Assembly: GCF_018263905.1 (NCBI RefSeq)
Contig: NZ_JAAFZU010000001.1
Coordinates: forward strand, 48,157 to 112,156
Length of the DNA: 64,000 nucleotides
From: Loktanella sp. SALINAS62
GTDB taxonomy: Bacteria > Pseudomonadota > Alphaproteobacteria > Rhodobacterales > Rhodobacteraceae
Direction of reading: 5' to 3'
Shown: one piece after another, positions 33,921 through 41,602 of the stretch
Position numbering within the stretch: the first letter of the stretch is position 1
Layout of the letters: each line of letters starts with the position of its first letter
Position numbers and translations under genes: made by a program
Notes under the pieces: model-generated
Seen by the model: only the letters and a program-made list of their open reading frames with translations
Database searches by the model: none
What the model was told of the DNA's origin: nothing

Positions 33921-34377
33921 TCGCATCCACGATGGCCTGTGGCGATGCGTCGATATCGACCGTTACGGCGTCTTCGTCCGGGCCCGGTGGTTCCAGTGCT
34001 GCGAACTGACTGTCCAGCAATGTCGCAGGCATGAAATGGCCCGGGCGGTGTGTCACCCGGTCCAGAAGAACGCTGCGGTCACCCGACAGATGGACAAAAA
34101 CGGCATTGGCCGCCGCTGCGCGGATCCGGTCACGATAGGCGCGTTTCAGCGACGAACAGGCGATGACCTTGTCGCCATCGGACAGCGCCGCGCCCACTGC
34201 ATCCAGCCAAGGCGCACGATCGCTGTCCGTCAGCGGCGTTCCGCCTGCCATCTTGTCGATATTCGTCCGCGGATGCAGCGCGTCACCATCGACGAACGGA
34301 AGCCCCAGACGATCCGCCAGCATTGAACCGATCAGGCTTTTACCGCATCCCGATACACCCATTACAACGATTTTCAC
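33889..34377 (-). CDS. gntK: Gluconokinase
   Basis: Phosphorylates gluconate to 6-phosphogluconate. At 162 residues it has normal length. It has Walker A 'VVMGVSGCGKSLIGSMLA', 'FVDGDALHPRTNIDKMAGG', 'APWLDAVG' and 'IACSSLKRAYRDRIR', all standard for the GntK family. The GTG start overlaps the modC stop, so it is translationally coupled to the molybdate transporter, an unusual partner. No gluconate transporter or dehydratase is in the window. Confidence 0.94.
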   Translation of the reverse strand: MKIVVMGVSGCGKSLIGSMLADRLGLPFVDGDALHPRTNIDKMAGGTPLTDSDRAPWLDAVGAALSDGDKVIACSSLKRAYRDRIRAAAANAVFVHLSGDRSVLLDRVTHRPGHFMPATLLDSQFAALEPPGPDEDAVTVDIDASPQAIVDAIMATGRFDAT

Positions 34378-35432
34378 GTTCTGTCCTTTCGTGTGCCAAC
34401 GTCGGTTGCCGCAATTGCCGTTGCCTTTAAAATGGCGTGGATCGGCTGTCCGACGGTCAGGTTCATCTGGCGGGTAGACCGCCGCGTGACCCGTGCCAGC
34501 AGCTTGTCCCCGCCACAGCTAAGGGATACCGCGACACCGGGGCCGACCCCTTCGACCAGGCTGTCGATCCGACACGACAGAATGTTCAGTGCACTGATTT
34601 CCTGCGGCGGCTGCAATGCAAGAATGACCTCTTGCGCGGGAACACGCAATCGCACTTCCGCGCCGATTGGGCCCAGCCGTCCCGGCAGCGTCAGCGATGC
34701 AGCCGACAAGGCGACTTCTGTCAGATCGTCAGCCGCGTCAAAGGACCGGACAGTGCCCGTCAGCACGGCCCCCGCATCGCGCACGCCGACTTGTGGCACG
34801 GTCGCAGGGTCCGACAAAACGGTTTCGACCGGACCCGCGCGGACCACGCGCCCTGCGTCCATGATCACCAGGGTGTGCGACAGGCGGGCGACCTCTGACA
34901 TGTCGTGCGTCACATACAGGACCGGAACGCGCGCCGTGTCGCACAGCCGTTCCAGATAGCCCAGCACCTCTGCCTTGCGGGGCGCATCGAGGGCCGCAAG
35001 CGGTTCGTCCATCAGCAACAGACGCGGGTTGCTGGTCAGCGCCCGCCCCAGCGCCACCCGCGAGGTTTCGCCACCCGACAGATTGGCCGGGCGGCGATTC
35101 AGCAGATGTTCCAAGCCCAGCAAATCGATCACCGCGTCGCGGTCGTGATCGCCACCGAATGCAAGGTTCTGCGCAACCGTCATATGCGGAAACAGCCGCG
35201 CATCCTGAAAAACGTAGCCAATCCGGCGCTTGTGCACGGGGGTCCGGGTCAGATCATCACCATTTAACCGAACGTGCCCCGCATCCGGGCGCAGCAACCC
35301 GGCGACACAGTTGATCAGGCTGGTTTTGCCCGATCCGGACCGGCCAAAGATGGCTGTCACGCCCTCTGGCGCGGTAAACGACACATCCAGCGCGAAATCA
35401 CCCAACTGCTTTTGCACGGCAATGTCGATCAT
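34374..35432 (-). CDS. modC: Molybdate ABC transporter ATP-binding protein
   Basis: The 352-residue ATPase of the molybdate importer. Walker A is 'IFGRSGSGKTSLINCVAG', signature 'NLSGGETSRVALGRALTS' and Walker B 'LLLMDEPLAALD'. The C-terminal part (from about residue 285) is a molybdate-binding TOBE domain ('ALNILSCRIDSLVEGVGPGV'). Overlaps with modB and gntK on either side show one transcript modA-modB-modC-gntK. Confidence 0.96.
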   Translation of the reverse strand: MIDIAVQKQLGDFALDVSFTAPEGVTAIFGRSGSGKTSLINCVAGLLRPDAGHVRLNGDDLTRTPVHKRRIGYVFQDARLFPHMTVAQNLAFGGDHDRDAVIDLLGLEHLLNRRPANLSGGETSRVALGRALTSNPRLLLMDEPLAALDAPRKAEVLGYLERLCDTARVPVLYVTHDMSEVARLSHTLVIMDAGRVVRAGPVETVLSDPATVPQVGVRDAGAVLTGTVRSFDAADDLTEVALSAASLTLPGRLGPIGAEVRLRVPAQEVILALQPPQEISALNILSCRIDSLVEGVGPGVAVSLSCGGDKLLARVTRRSTRQMNLTVGQPIHAILKATAIAATDVGTRKDRT

Positions 35433-36124
35433 TCGCGGATCCTGCGCTGCATACGGCGCGAAAGCGTTTCTGCCAGCGCCAGCGTGCCCAATGCCAAAGC
35501 GATGGACACCGCCACCAGTACCGCAACCGCCCCATCGCTACCCGGCACCTGTAACAGCGCGTAGATTGCGGTCGGGATGGTCTGCGTCTGCCCCGGAATC
35601 GCCGCGACAAAGGTGATGGTTGCGCCAAATTCACCAAGCGCCTTTGCAAACCCAAGCACAGCCCCCGCCAACACGGATGGCCCGATCAGTGGCAGCGTAA
35701 CCTTTACAAACACCCGCACGCGGCCTGCACCCAACGTCGCGGCGGCATTTTCCAGCCCCGGATCGACCGCTTCGAATCCCAGCCGGATGGCACGTACAAC
35801 CAGTGGGAATGCCATGATGGCAGCCGCCAGCGCGGCCCCCGTCCAGCGAAATGCCAGCGTGATGCCGAATGTGTCACGCAAATAGCCGCCGACTGGCCCC
35901 TGGGTGCCAAATACCACCAAAAGCAGATAGCCCGTCACGACGGGCGGCAGCACCAGTGGCAAATGCACCAGACCGTTCAGCAACCCCCGTCCCCAGAACT
36001 GCTTGCGCGCCAAAAGCCACGCAACCGCGATGGCCACAGGCAGGCTGCAAACGGTGGCAACTGCTGCGATCCGCAGGGACAGGGCGATTGCCGCCCAGGC
36101 CATGTCGTCAAGGCCGAATGTCAC
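35429..36124 (-). CDS. modB: Molybdate ABC transporter permease
   Basis: A 231-residue inner-membrane permease with about five helices. The ATPase-contact loop is 'ENAAATLGAGRVRVFVKVTL' and is followed by 'LAGAVLGFAKALGEFGATI'. The start is a GTG sharing bases with the modA stop (GTGA). It partners with ModC and ModA. Confidence 0.96.
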   Translation of the reverse strand: MTFGLDDMAWAAIALSLRIAAVATVCSLPVAIAVAWLLARKQFWGRGLLNGLVHLPLVLPPVVTGYLLLVVFGTQGPVGGYLRDTFGITLAFRWTGAALAAAIMAFPLVVRAIRLGFEAVDPGLENAAATLGAGRVRVFVKVTLPLIGPSVLAGAVLGFAKALGEFGATITFVAAIPGQTQTIPTAIYALLQVPGSDGAVAVLVAVSIALALGTLALAETLSRRMQRRIRE

Positions 36125-36858
36125 TGACGCGGCGCCGGTTTGAATCCAGCCGCGGCAAACGTCGTCAGCGATTCTGACGTGGTCAGCGCATCCAGCACGG
36201 CCTGCGCCGCCACAACATTACCATCCTTGACCACGGCGGCCTGATACAGGATCGGCGCGTGGGACTCGACGGGAAACCGGGCAACGATTTTCAGCGTCGG
36301 TTCGACCCGCGCATCGGTGGCATAAACCAGCCCAATCGGCACTTCGCCCCGCGCGACAAGCGCCAGCGCGGCGCGCGCGCTGTCGGTTTCCACCAATCGG
36401 TCAGACACGCTGTTCCACAGTCCAAGGCTTTCAAGCGCCTGCCGCCCGTAAATACCCGCAGGAACAGAGCCGGTCAGCCCGATCGCCAACCGGCCATCGA
36501 CACCCAGCGCACGCGTCAGCGCGACAGGATCAAGCGTGATGTCTGGGGTTTCCTGCGGCCCAACCAGAACAATCTCGTTCGACAAAAGATCGGTGATGCT
36601 GTCGCTGACAATCACGTCCGCGTCGTCCATCGCCGTCACCCAGTCGGGATGGGCCATGATCACCAGGTCAGCCGGTGCGCCGTTCATCACCTGACGAGCA
36701 AGGGTACCACTGCCGCTGTAGGACACGATCAGTCCCGGTTGCGTCACGGCAAAAGCATCCAGCGGTTCTTTCAGACTGGCGGCGGCAAAGATTGTCACGT
36801 CCTGCGCGGCGGCAAGCGTCGGCAAAAGCGATAACAAAAGGGCAAGAAGGATTTTCAT
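36121..36858 (-). CDS. modA: Periplasmic molybdate-binding protein
   Basis: A 245-residue solute-binding protein with a signal peptide ('MKILLALLLSLLPTLAAAQD'). The family pattern is 'VTIFAAASLKEPLDAFA', 'YSGSGTLARQVMNGAPADL', 'GQEALESLG'-like 'GRQALESLGLWN' and 'VYATDA'. It delivers molybdate to ModBC. No ModE-type operator could be made out in the 42 bases between it and the upstream gene. Confidence 0.95.
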   Translation of the reverse strand: MKILLALLLSLLPTLAAAQDVTIFAAASLKEPLDAFAVTQPGLIVSYSGSGTLARQVMNGAPADLVIMAHPDWVTAMDDADVIVSDSITDLLSNEIVLVGPQETPDITLDPVALTRALGVDGRLAIGLTGSVPAGIYGRQALESLGLWNSVSDRLVETDSARAALALVARGEVPIGLVYATDARVEPTLKIVARFPVESHAPILYQAAVVKDGNVVAAQAVLDALTTSESLTTFAAAGFKPAPRQ

Positions 36859-36900
36859 AAGCGGACTATCCTGCCAGTCACCGTCCGGCGCAACCCGACA

Positions 36901-38022
36901 TTAGTGCCAAGCGATCAACCGCGCGGCCAGATGCGCCGCCCCGGTGCGTGTCTGTGCATGCACCGGACCGGGGCGCGGCACATCACGCAGCGTCGTGATC
37001 CAGTGGGCAGGCGGCACCTTGACACGGCGCTGCCCATCCCAGCGCAGCGCCGACAGCACGTTCTGCGCGGCGCCGGGCAATTCATCAGGGATGGGATGGC
37101 CGTTCAGGATTGCCCAGTTGCCCGACCACAACCGACCCACCGACCACGGGTTATAGCCGCCACCGCCCAGCACCATCAGCCGGGGTGCAAGCGGCATGAT
37201 CGCTTGCAGGATCACCCAATGGGCATTGTTGGACAGGCTCAGGCGGGATTGGGGGTCTTCTTCGACCGCGTCGGCCCCACATTGCAGGACGACAGCATCG
37301 GGGCGAAAGGCCGCCAGCGCGGGCAGTATTACAGTGTCGCGCACCAACGCCATGTCGTCGTCATGGGCGCCGCGCGGCAGTGGCAGGTTAAACACATTCC
37401 CTGCGCCCGTTTCGTCCAGATGACCGGTGCGCGGCCATCGCCCGTCTTCGTGCGTCGAAATCAGCAGCGTGTCAGGATCGGCATGAAACGCATGATCCAC
37501 ACCGTCGCAATGGTGCGCGTCGATATCCACATAGGCGATGCGCCGCGCCCCGTTCCGACGCAACGACTGGATCGCCAGCACCGGGTCATTCAGATAGCAA
37601 AACCCCCCGGCCCGGTCGGGGAAACCATGATGCGTGCCCCCGGCAGGTGTATAGACGATGCCGCCATTGCGCAGCAGTTCCCCCGCCAGCATCACGGCCC
37701 CGGCAGAGGTCACGGGCCTGCGCCACATTTCTGGAAAAATCGGGTTGTTCGAAGTGCCCAGCGCATGCCGCGCCCGGACCGCATCGCTGACCGCCTGATC
37801 GCGCTCTGCCTGTTCCAGTGCGGTAACGTATTCGGGCGTGTGGAACGACATCAGCGCCGCTGGTTTCGCGCGCGGTGCGGTACGATACTGGCCCGGCGCC
37901 AGCCACCCCATGGCGCGCACCAGATCCATCACTGTGGACACGCGTGGCACCCGCAACGGATGAAACGGCCCATAGGACGACGTGCGATAGATCTCTGACC
38001 CGATGAACAGCGGCGATTGCAT
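36901..38022 (-). CDS. Histone deacetylase-family protein (AcuC/acetylpolyamine amidohydrolase-like)
   Basis: A 373-residue zinc deacylase-family protein. Active-site motifs are 'GGTHHGFPDRAGGFCYLNDP', 'AYVDIDAHHCDGVDHAF' (zinc-binding Asp and His), 'STHEDGRWPRTG' and 'VLGGGGYNPWSVGRLW'. Bacterial members deacetylate acetyl-CoA synthetase lysines, polyamines or other small molecules; which applies here is unknown. I use the ATG at 38022 ('MQSPLFIGSEIYRTS'). It follows the mod operon on the same strand, with modA starting only 42 bases downstream of its stop, so it may lead that transcript. Confidence 0.9.
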   Translation of the reverse strand: MQSPLFIGSEIYRTSSYGPFHPLRVPRVSTVMDLVRAMGWLAPGQYRTAPRAKPAALMSFHTPEYVTALEQAERDQAVSDAVRARHALGTSNNPIFPEMWRRPVTSAGAVMLAGELLRNGGIVYTPAGGTHHGFPDRAGGFCYLNDPVLAIQSLRRNGARRIAYVDIDAHHCDGVDHAFHADPDTLLISTHEDGRWPRTGHLDETGAGNVFNLPLPRGAHDDDMALVRDTVILPALAAFRPDAVVLQCGADAVEEDPQSRLSLSNNAHWVILQAIMPLAPRLMVLGGGGYNPWSVGRLWSGNWAILNGHPIPDELPGAAQNVLSALRWDGQRRVKVPPAHWITTLRDVPRPGPVHAQTRTGAAHLAARLIAWH

Positions 38023-38127
38023 GTCGCAATACCTAACCGATATGGAACCGATCACCAGAGCGTGGACGCCATTTGCATGCGCGGCGTAATGACTTACTTG
38101 TCAGGGGTTAGAAAAGGGACCAGCCCG

Positions 38128-38514
38128 GTGATCCGCTACAATCTGATCTGCAACAAAGACCACAGCTTTGACAGCTGGTTTGCCAGCGCTGCTGCCTATG
38201 AAAGTCTATCGCAGGCTGGTCATCTGTCCTGCACGATCTGTGGGTCGGGCGAAATCCGCAAGGCGCTGATGGCACCAAAGGTCAAATCCGCACCAGTTGA
38301 ACCGCACCCATTGGAAAAGCTGCGCAAGCACGTCGAAGGGACAGCCACCTACGTTGGCGGCTCTTTTGCAAAACAGGCGCGCGCGCAACACGACGGCACC
38401 GCCCCCGACCGCCCGATTTACGGCGAGGCGACCCGCGCAGAAGTGCGCGACCTGCTGCGTGACGACATTCCGGTCCTGCCGCTGCCCTTTCGCCCGAAAT
38501 CGCAAACAAATTGA
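38128..38514 (+). CDS. DUF1178 family protein (zinc-ribbon-like)
   Basis: A 128-residue protein. The start is a GTG at 38128 with AAGGGA eight bases upstream. 'IRYNLICNKDHSFDSWFASA' and 'LSCTICGSGEIRKALMAPKV' contain the paired cysteines and histidine of the DUF1178 zinc-ribbon pattern, and the C-terminal part has 'GEATRAEVRDLLRDDIPVLP', also typical. The function is unknown; the family is widespread in alpha- and betaproteobacteria. It precedes an SDR gene by 26 bases. Confidence 0.86.
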   Translation: MIRYNLICNKDHSFDSWFASAAAYESLSQAGHLSCTICGSGEIRKALMAPKVKSAPVEPHPLEKLRKHVEGTATYVGGSFAKQARAQHDGTAPDRPIYGEATRAEVRDLLRDDIPVLPLPFRPKSQTN

Positions 38515-38540
38515 TCTGCCCCTCCCTGAAAGGACACCCA

Positions 38541-39188
38541 ATGACCGCTTTGATTACCGGTGCAAACCGCGGGGTCGGTCGCGCCCTGTTCGACGCGTTG
38601 CAGGCGCGTGGCGACACTGTGATCGGCACCCATCGCGGCCTGACGGGGGGTGACTGGATCGCGCTGGACGTGGCAGACCCCGCCAGCGTGCGGGCGATGG
38701 CGGACACCGTGGGCGATCGGCCGATTGACCTGTTGGTCTGCAATGCCGGCGTATTCGAAGACCGCGACATGGCGCTGGACGATGGTTATCCGGCCGACAT
38801 GTGGGCGCGTGAATTTGCGGTCAACACGACCGGGGTCTTTCTGACCGTCCAGGCGCTGTTGCCCAACCTGCGCGCCGCTCGCGGCAAGGTCGCGATTGTT
38901 TCGTCTCAGCTGGGATCACAGACCATCGCAAGCGGCGGGTCCTACATCTATCGCGCATCCAAGGCGGCGGCGGTCAACATCGGGCGCAATCTGGCGGTGG
39001 ATTTGCGTGACGACGGGATCGCGGTCGGCATCTATCATCCCGGCTGGGTTCAAACGGACATGGGCGGGGCAACTGCCGCGATCACGCCAACGACGTCCGC
39101 AGCGGGCTTGATCGACCGCTTTGCATCCCTGACGCTGGACAACAGCGGCACATTCGAAACCTACGACGGCCAAACACACCCGTTATGA
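38541..39188 (+). CDS. Short-chain dehydrogenase/reductase
   Basis: A 215-residue NAD(P)-dependent oxidoreductase of the classical SDR fold, with cofactor motif 'ALITGANRGVGRALFDAL', 'LLVCNAGVF', catalytic Ser in 'AIVSSQLGSQ', and the Tyr and Lys in 'SYIYRASKAAAVNIGRNLA'. The start is the ATG at 38541 behind AAAGGACA. The substrate is unknown. It is probably transcribed with the DUF1178 gene upstream. Confidence 0.9.
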   Translation: MTALITGANRGVGRALFDALQARGDTVIGTHRGLTGGDWIALDVADPASVRAMADTVGDRPIDLLVCNAGVFEDRDMALDDGYPADMWAREFAVNTTGVFLTVQALLPNLRAARGKVAIVSSQLGSQTIASGGSYIYRASKAAAVNIGRNLAVDLRDDGIAVGIYHPGWVQTDMGGATAAITPTTSAAGLIDRFASLTLDNSGTFETYDGQTHPL

Positions 39189-39265
39189 CGCTTCCTTTCC
39201 GTCTGCGCATTGCCCTTGCACACGCAGTCGATTAAAGCGCCTTTCGGAACGTCAAGGGGACCGAC

Positions 39266-40504
39266 ATGCCCACACTCGTGATGAAATTCGGCGGTACATC
39301 CGTCGCCAACCTCGACCGGATCGCCCGCGCGTCCAAGCGCGTCGCACTTGAGGTCGCAAATGGCTACAACGTGATCGTCGTGGTGTCCGCCATGTCGGGC
39401 AAAACGAACGAGCTTGTGGGGTGGGTCAACGAGACGTCGGAACTGTATGACGCGCGTGAATACGACGCCGTCGTCAGCAGCGGCGAAAACGTCACCGCAG
39501 GCTTGATGGCATTGCGGCTACAGGAAATGGATATTCCTGCCCGCAGCTGGCAGGGCTGGCAGGTGCCGGTCCAGACCACCAGCGCCCACGCCAACGCCCG
39601 GATCGAAGCGATCCCCACCGACAATATCAACGCAAAATTCGCCGCCGGGATGCGCGTGGCGGTCGTCGCAGGCTTTCAGGGGATCAGCCCCGATGGCCGG
39701 ATCACCACACTGGGCCGTGGCGGATCGGACACCACTGCCGTCGCTTTTGCAGCCGCATTCGATGCGGACCGCTGCGATATCTATACCGACGTTGACGGCG
39801 TTTACACGACCGACCCGCGCATCGCATCCAAAGCCCGCAAACTGGACCGGATCGCGTTCGAAGAAATGTTGGAACTGGCATCTCTTGGGGCCAAGGTGCT
39901 GCAAACCCGGTCGGTCGAACTGGCGATGCGCTACCGCGTGAAACTCCGCGTTCTGTCCAGTTTCGAAGAACCATCAGACACAGCAGGCACGTTGGTCTGC
40001 GCCGAGGAGGATATCATGGAAAGCAATGTCGTGGCCGGTGTGGCCTATTCCCGCGACGAGGCAAAGATGACGCTGATTTCGGTCGCGGACCGTCCCGGCA
40101 TCGCCGCCGCGATCTTTGGTCCCTTGGCGGACGCCGGGGTCAACGTCGACATGATCGTGCAGAACATCAGCGAAGAGGGGCGGACGGACATGACGTTCTC
40201 TTGTCCTGTCGATCAGGTGAAACGCGCGCAGGATGCGATGGAAAAGGCCAAGGCCGCTGGCACCATCAACTTTCACGATCTGGTCGCAGATGAAGGTGTC
40301 GCCAAGATCAGCATCGTCGGCATCGGGATGCGTTCCCATGCGGGTGTCGCCGCCAAGATGTTCGCCACGCTGCGCGACGAAGGCGTCAACATCAAGGTCA
40401 TCACAACCTCCGAAATTAAGGTCAGCGTATTGATCGACCGCAAGTACATGGAACTGGCCGTGCAAGCCCTGCATGACGCGTTTGAGCTGGAAAAGGCGTC
40501 CTGA
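39266..40504 (+). CDS. lysC: Aspartate kinase
   Basis: First step of the lysine/threonine/methionine pathway. It has 412 residues, with a kinase domain ('MKFGGTSVANLDRIARAS', 'TLGRGGSDTTAVAFAAAFDA', 'CDIYTDVDGVYTTDPRI') followed by two ACT regulatory domains from about residue 265 ('TLISVADRPGIAAAIFGPLA', 'KISIVGIGMRSHAGVAAKMF'). This is the monofunctional, feedback-regulated type. It is followed by a strong intrinsic terminator. Confidence 0.97.
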   Translation: MPTLVMKFGGTSVANLDRIARASKRVALEVANGYNVIVVVSAMSGKTNELVGWVNETSELYDAREYDAVVSSGENVTAGLMALRLQEMDIPARSWQGWQVPVQTTSAHANARIEAIPTDNINAKFAAGMRVAVVAGFQGISPDGRITTLGRGGSDTTAVAFAAAFDADRCDIYTDVDGVYTTDPRIASKARKLDRIAFEEMLELASLGAKVLQTRSVELAMRYRVKLRVLSSFEEPSDTAGTLVCAEEDIMESNVVAGVAYSRDEAKMTLISVADRPGIAAAIFGPLADAGVNVDMIVQNISEEGRTDMTFSCPVDQVKRAQDAMEKAKAAGTINFHDLVADEGVAKISIVGIGMRSHAGVAAKMFATLRDEGVNIKVITTSEIKVSVLIDRKYMELAVQALHDAFELEKAS

Positions 40505-40527
40505 GCCAAACCTGTATGGGTCTGAAA

Positions 40528-40566
40528 ACGCGCCGTGATCTGATGGTCACGGCGCGTTTTTCTTTG
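40528..40566 (+). terminator. Rho-independent terminator after lysC
   Basis: ACGCGCCGTGA pairs perfectly with TCACGGCGCGT around an 8-base loop, followed by TTTTCTTT, starting 23 bases after the stop. Confidence 0.9.
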
Positions 40567-40641
40567 TCAGACGCGGCGATATCGGAAACCCTGCGACTGC
40601 AGGCGGGCCGTTGGGACAGGCGCATAAAGGGATGAAGTAAC

Positions 40642-41466
40642 GTGGAAAATGATCAAACAGGAACGCCAAGCGCGCTGGCCGAGGCGGTCACGCGCGACGT
40701 GCTTGCGATACTGGACGGTCCGGCAGACAACCAACGGCTGGAACAAGCCCTGCGCCACCTGTCGAAATGGCGCGCAAGGCTGATTGAAAACACATTAACC
40801 GCGCGCGAGGGGCGCAAGGTGCTGTCGGGTCCGTTCAAGGGTCTGAACTATGACACGCGCGCGACCGAAGGGGCCGGTGCAGCACGGCTGATCGGCTGCT
40901 ACGAAGCCTCGCTTGCGCCGGTATTCGAAACGATCGTCGCACGGGCCTATCCTGTTGTCATGGATGTCGGATGTGCCGAAGGTTATTACGCCGTGGGCCT
41001 TGCACGGCGTATGCCGGACACGCGGGTGGTCGCCTACGATACGGACCCCGCGGCACGGGCCGCCTGTGCGGATCTCGCCAAACGCAACGACGTCGCAGCA
41101 CGGGTAGACGTCCACGGCACGGTGGCGCACGCCGATTTCGCCCGCTGCGCAGACGAAAAGACCCTGATCCTGTGCGATATCGAAGGGGCGGAAGCGGCGT
41201 TGTTGGACCCTGTCAGCGCGCCCGCGCTGGCACACGCCGACATTCTGGTCGAGGTGCATGACTGTTTTGCCCCCGGCCTGTCAGCGCAGATTGGGGCGCG
41301 GTTCGCCGCGACGCATGACGTGCAAAGCATCGGGCGCGCCATCGATATGTCCGGCCTGCCCGATTGGATGGAAAACCTGTCGGACCTTGACCGTTTGCTG
41401 ACCGTCTGGGAATGGCGCATGGGTCCAACGCCATGGCTGTGGATGCAATCGCGTGACGTCAGATGA
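40642..41466 (+). CDS. SAM-dependent methyltransferase-like protein
   Basis: A 274-residue protein. After a helical N-terminus of about 90 residues, a Rossmann domain opens with 'YPVVMDVGCAEGYYAVGLAR' (SAM motif I), then 'VVAYDTDPAARAACADLAK', 'ILCDIEGAEAALLD' and 'ADILVEVHDCF'. The 'DIEGAE' motif recalls FkbM-type enzymes. The substrate is unknown, and its position between lysC and ptsP gives no clue. It has its own promoter region after the lysC terminator. Confidence 0.75.
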   Translation: MENDQTGTPSALAEAVTRDVLAILDGPADNQRLEQALRHLSKWRARLIENTLTAREGRKVLSGPFKGLNYDTRATEGAGAARLIGCYEASLAPVFETIVARAYPVVMDVGCAEGYYAVGLARRMPDTRVVAYDTDPAARAACADLAKRNDVAARVDVHGTVAHADFARCADEKTLILCDIEGAEAALLDPVSAPALAHADILVEVHDCFAPGLSAQIGARFAATHDVQSIGRAIDMSGLPDWMENLSDLDRLLTVWEWRMGPTPWLWMQSRDVR

Positions 41467-41602
41467 GCGGACTGCACAATCTTTGCCCGACGTCTGTGGC
41501 ATTTGCCCAAACCACCGGTACAGGCCGGATGCGGCAGACCTTTGACCTTCCCCCGGGCCCATTCCATCGCCTATAGGTGGTAGGAATTTGTTTGGGGACG
41601 AA

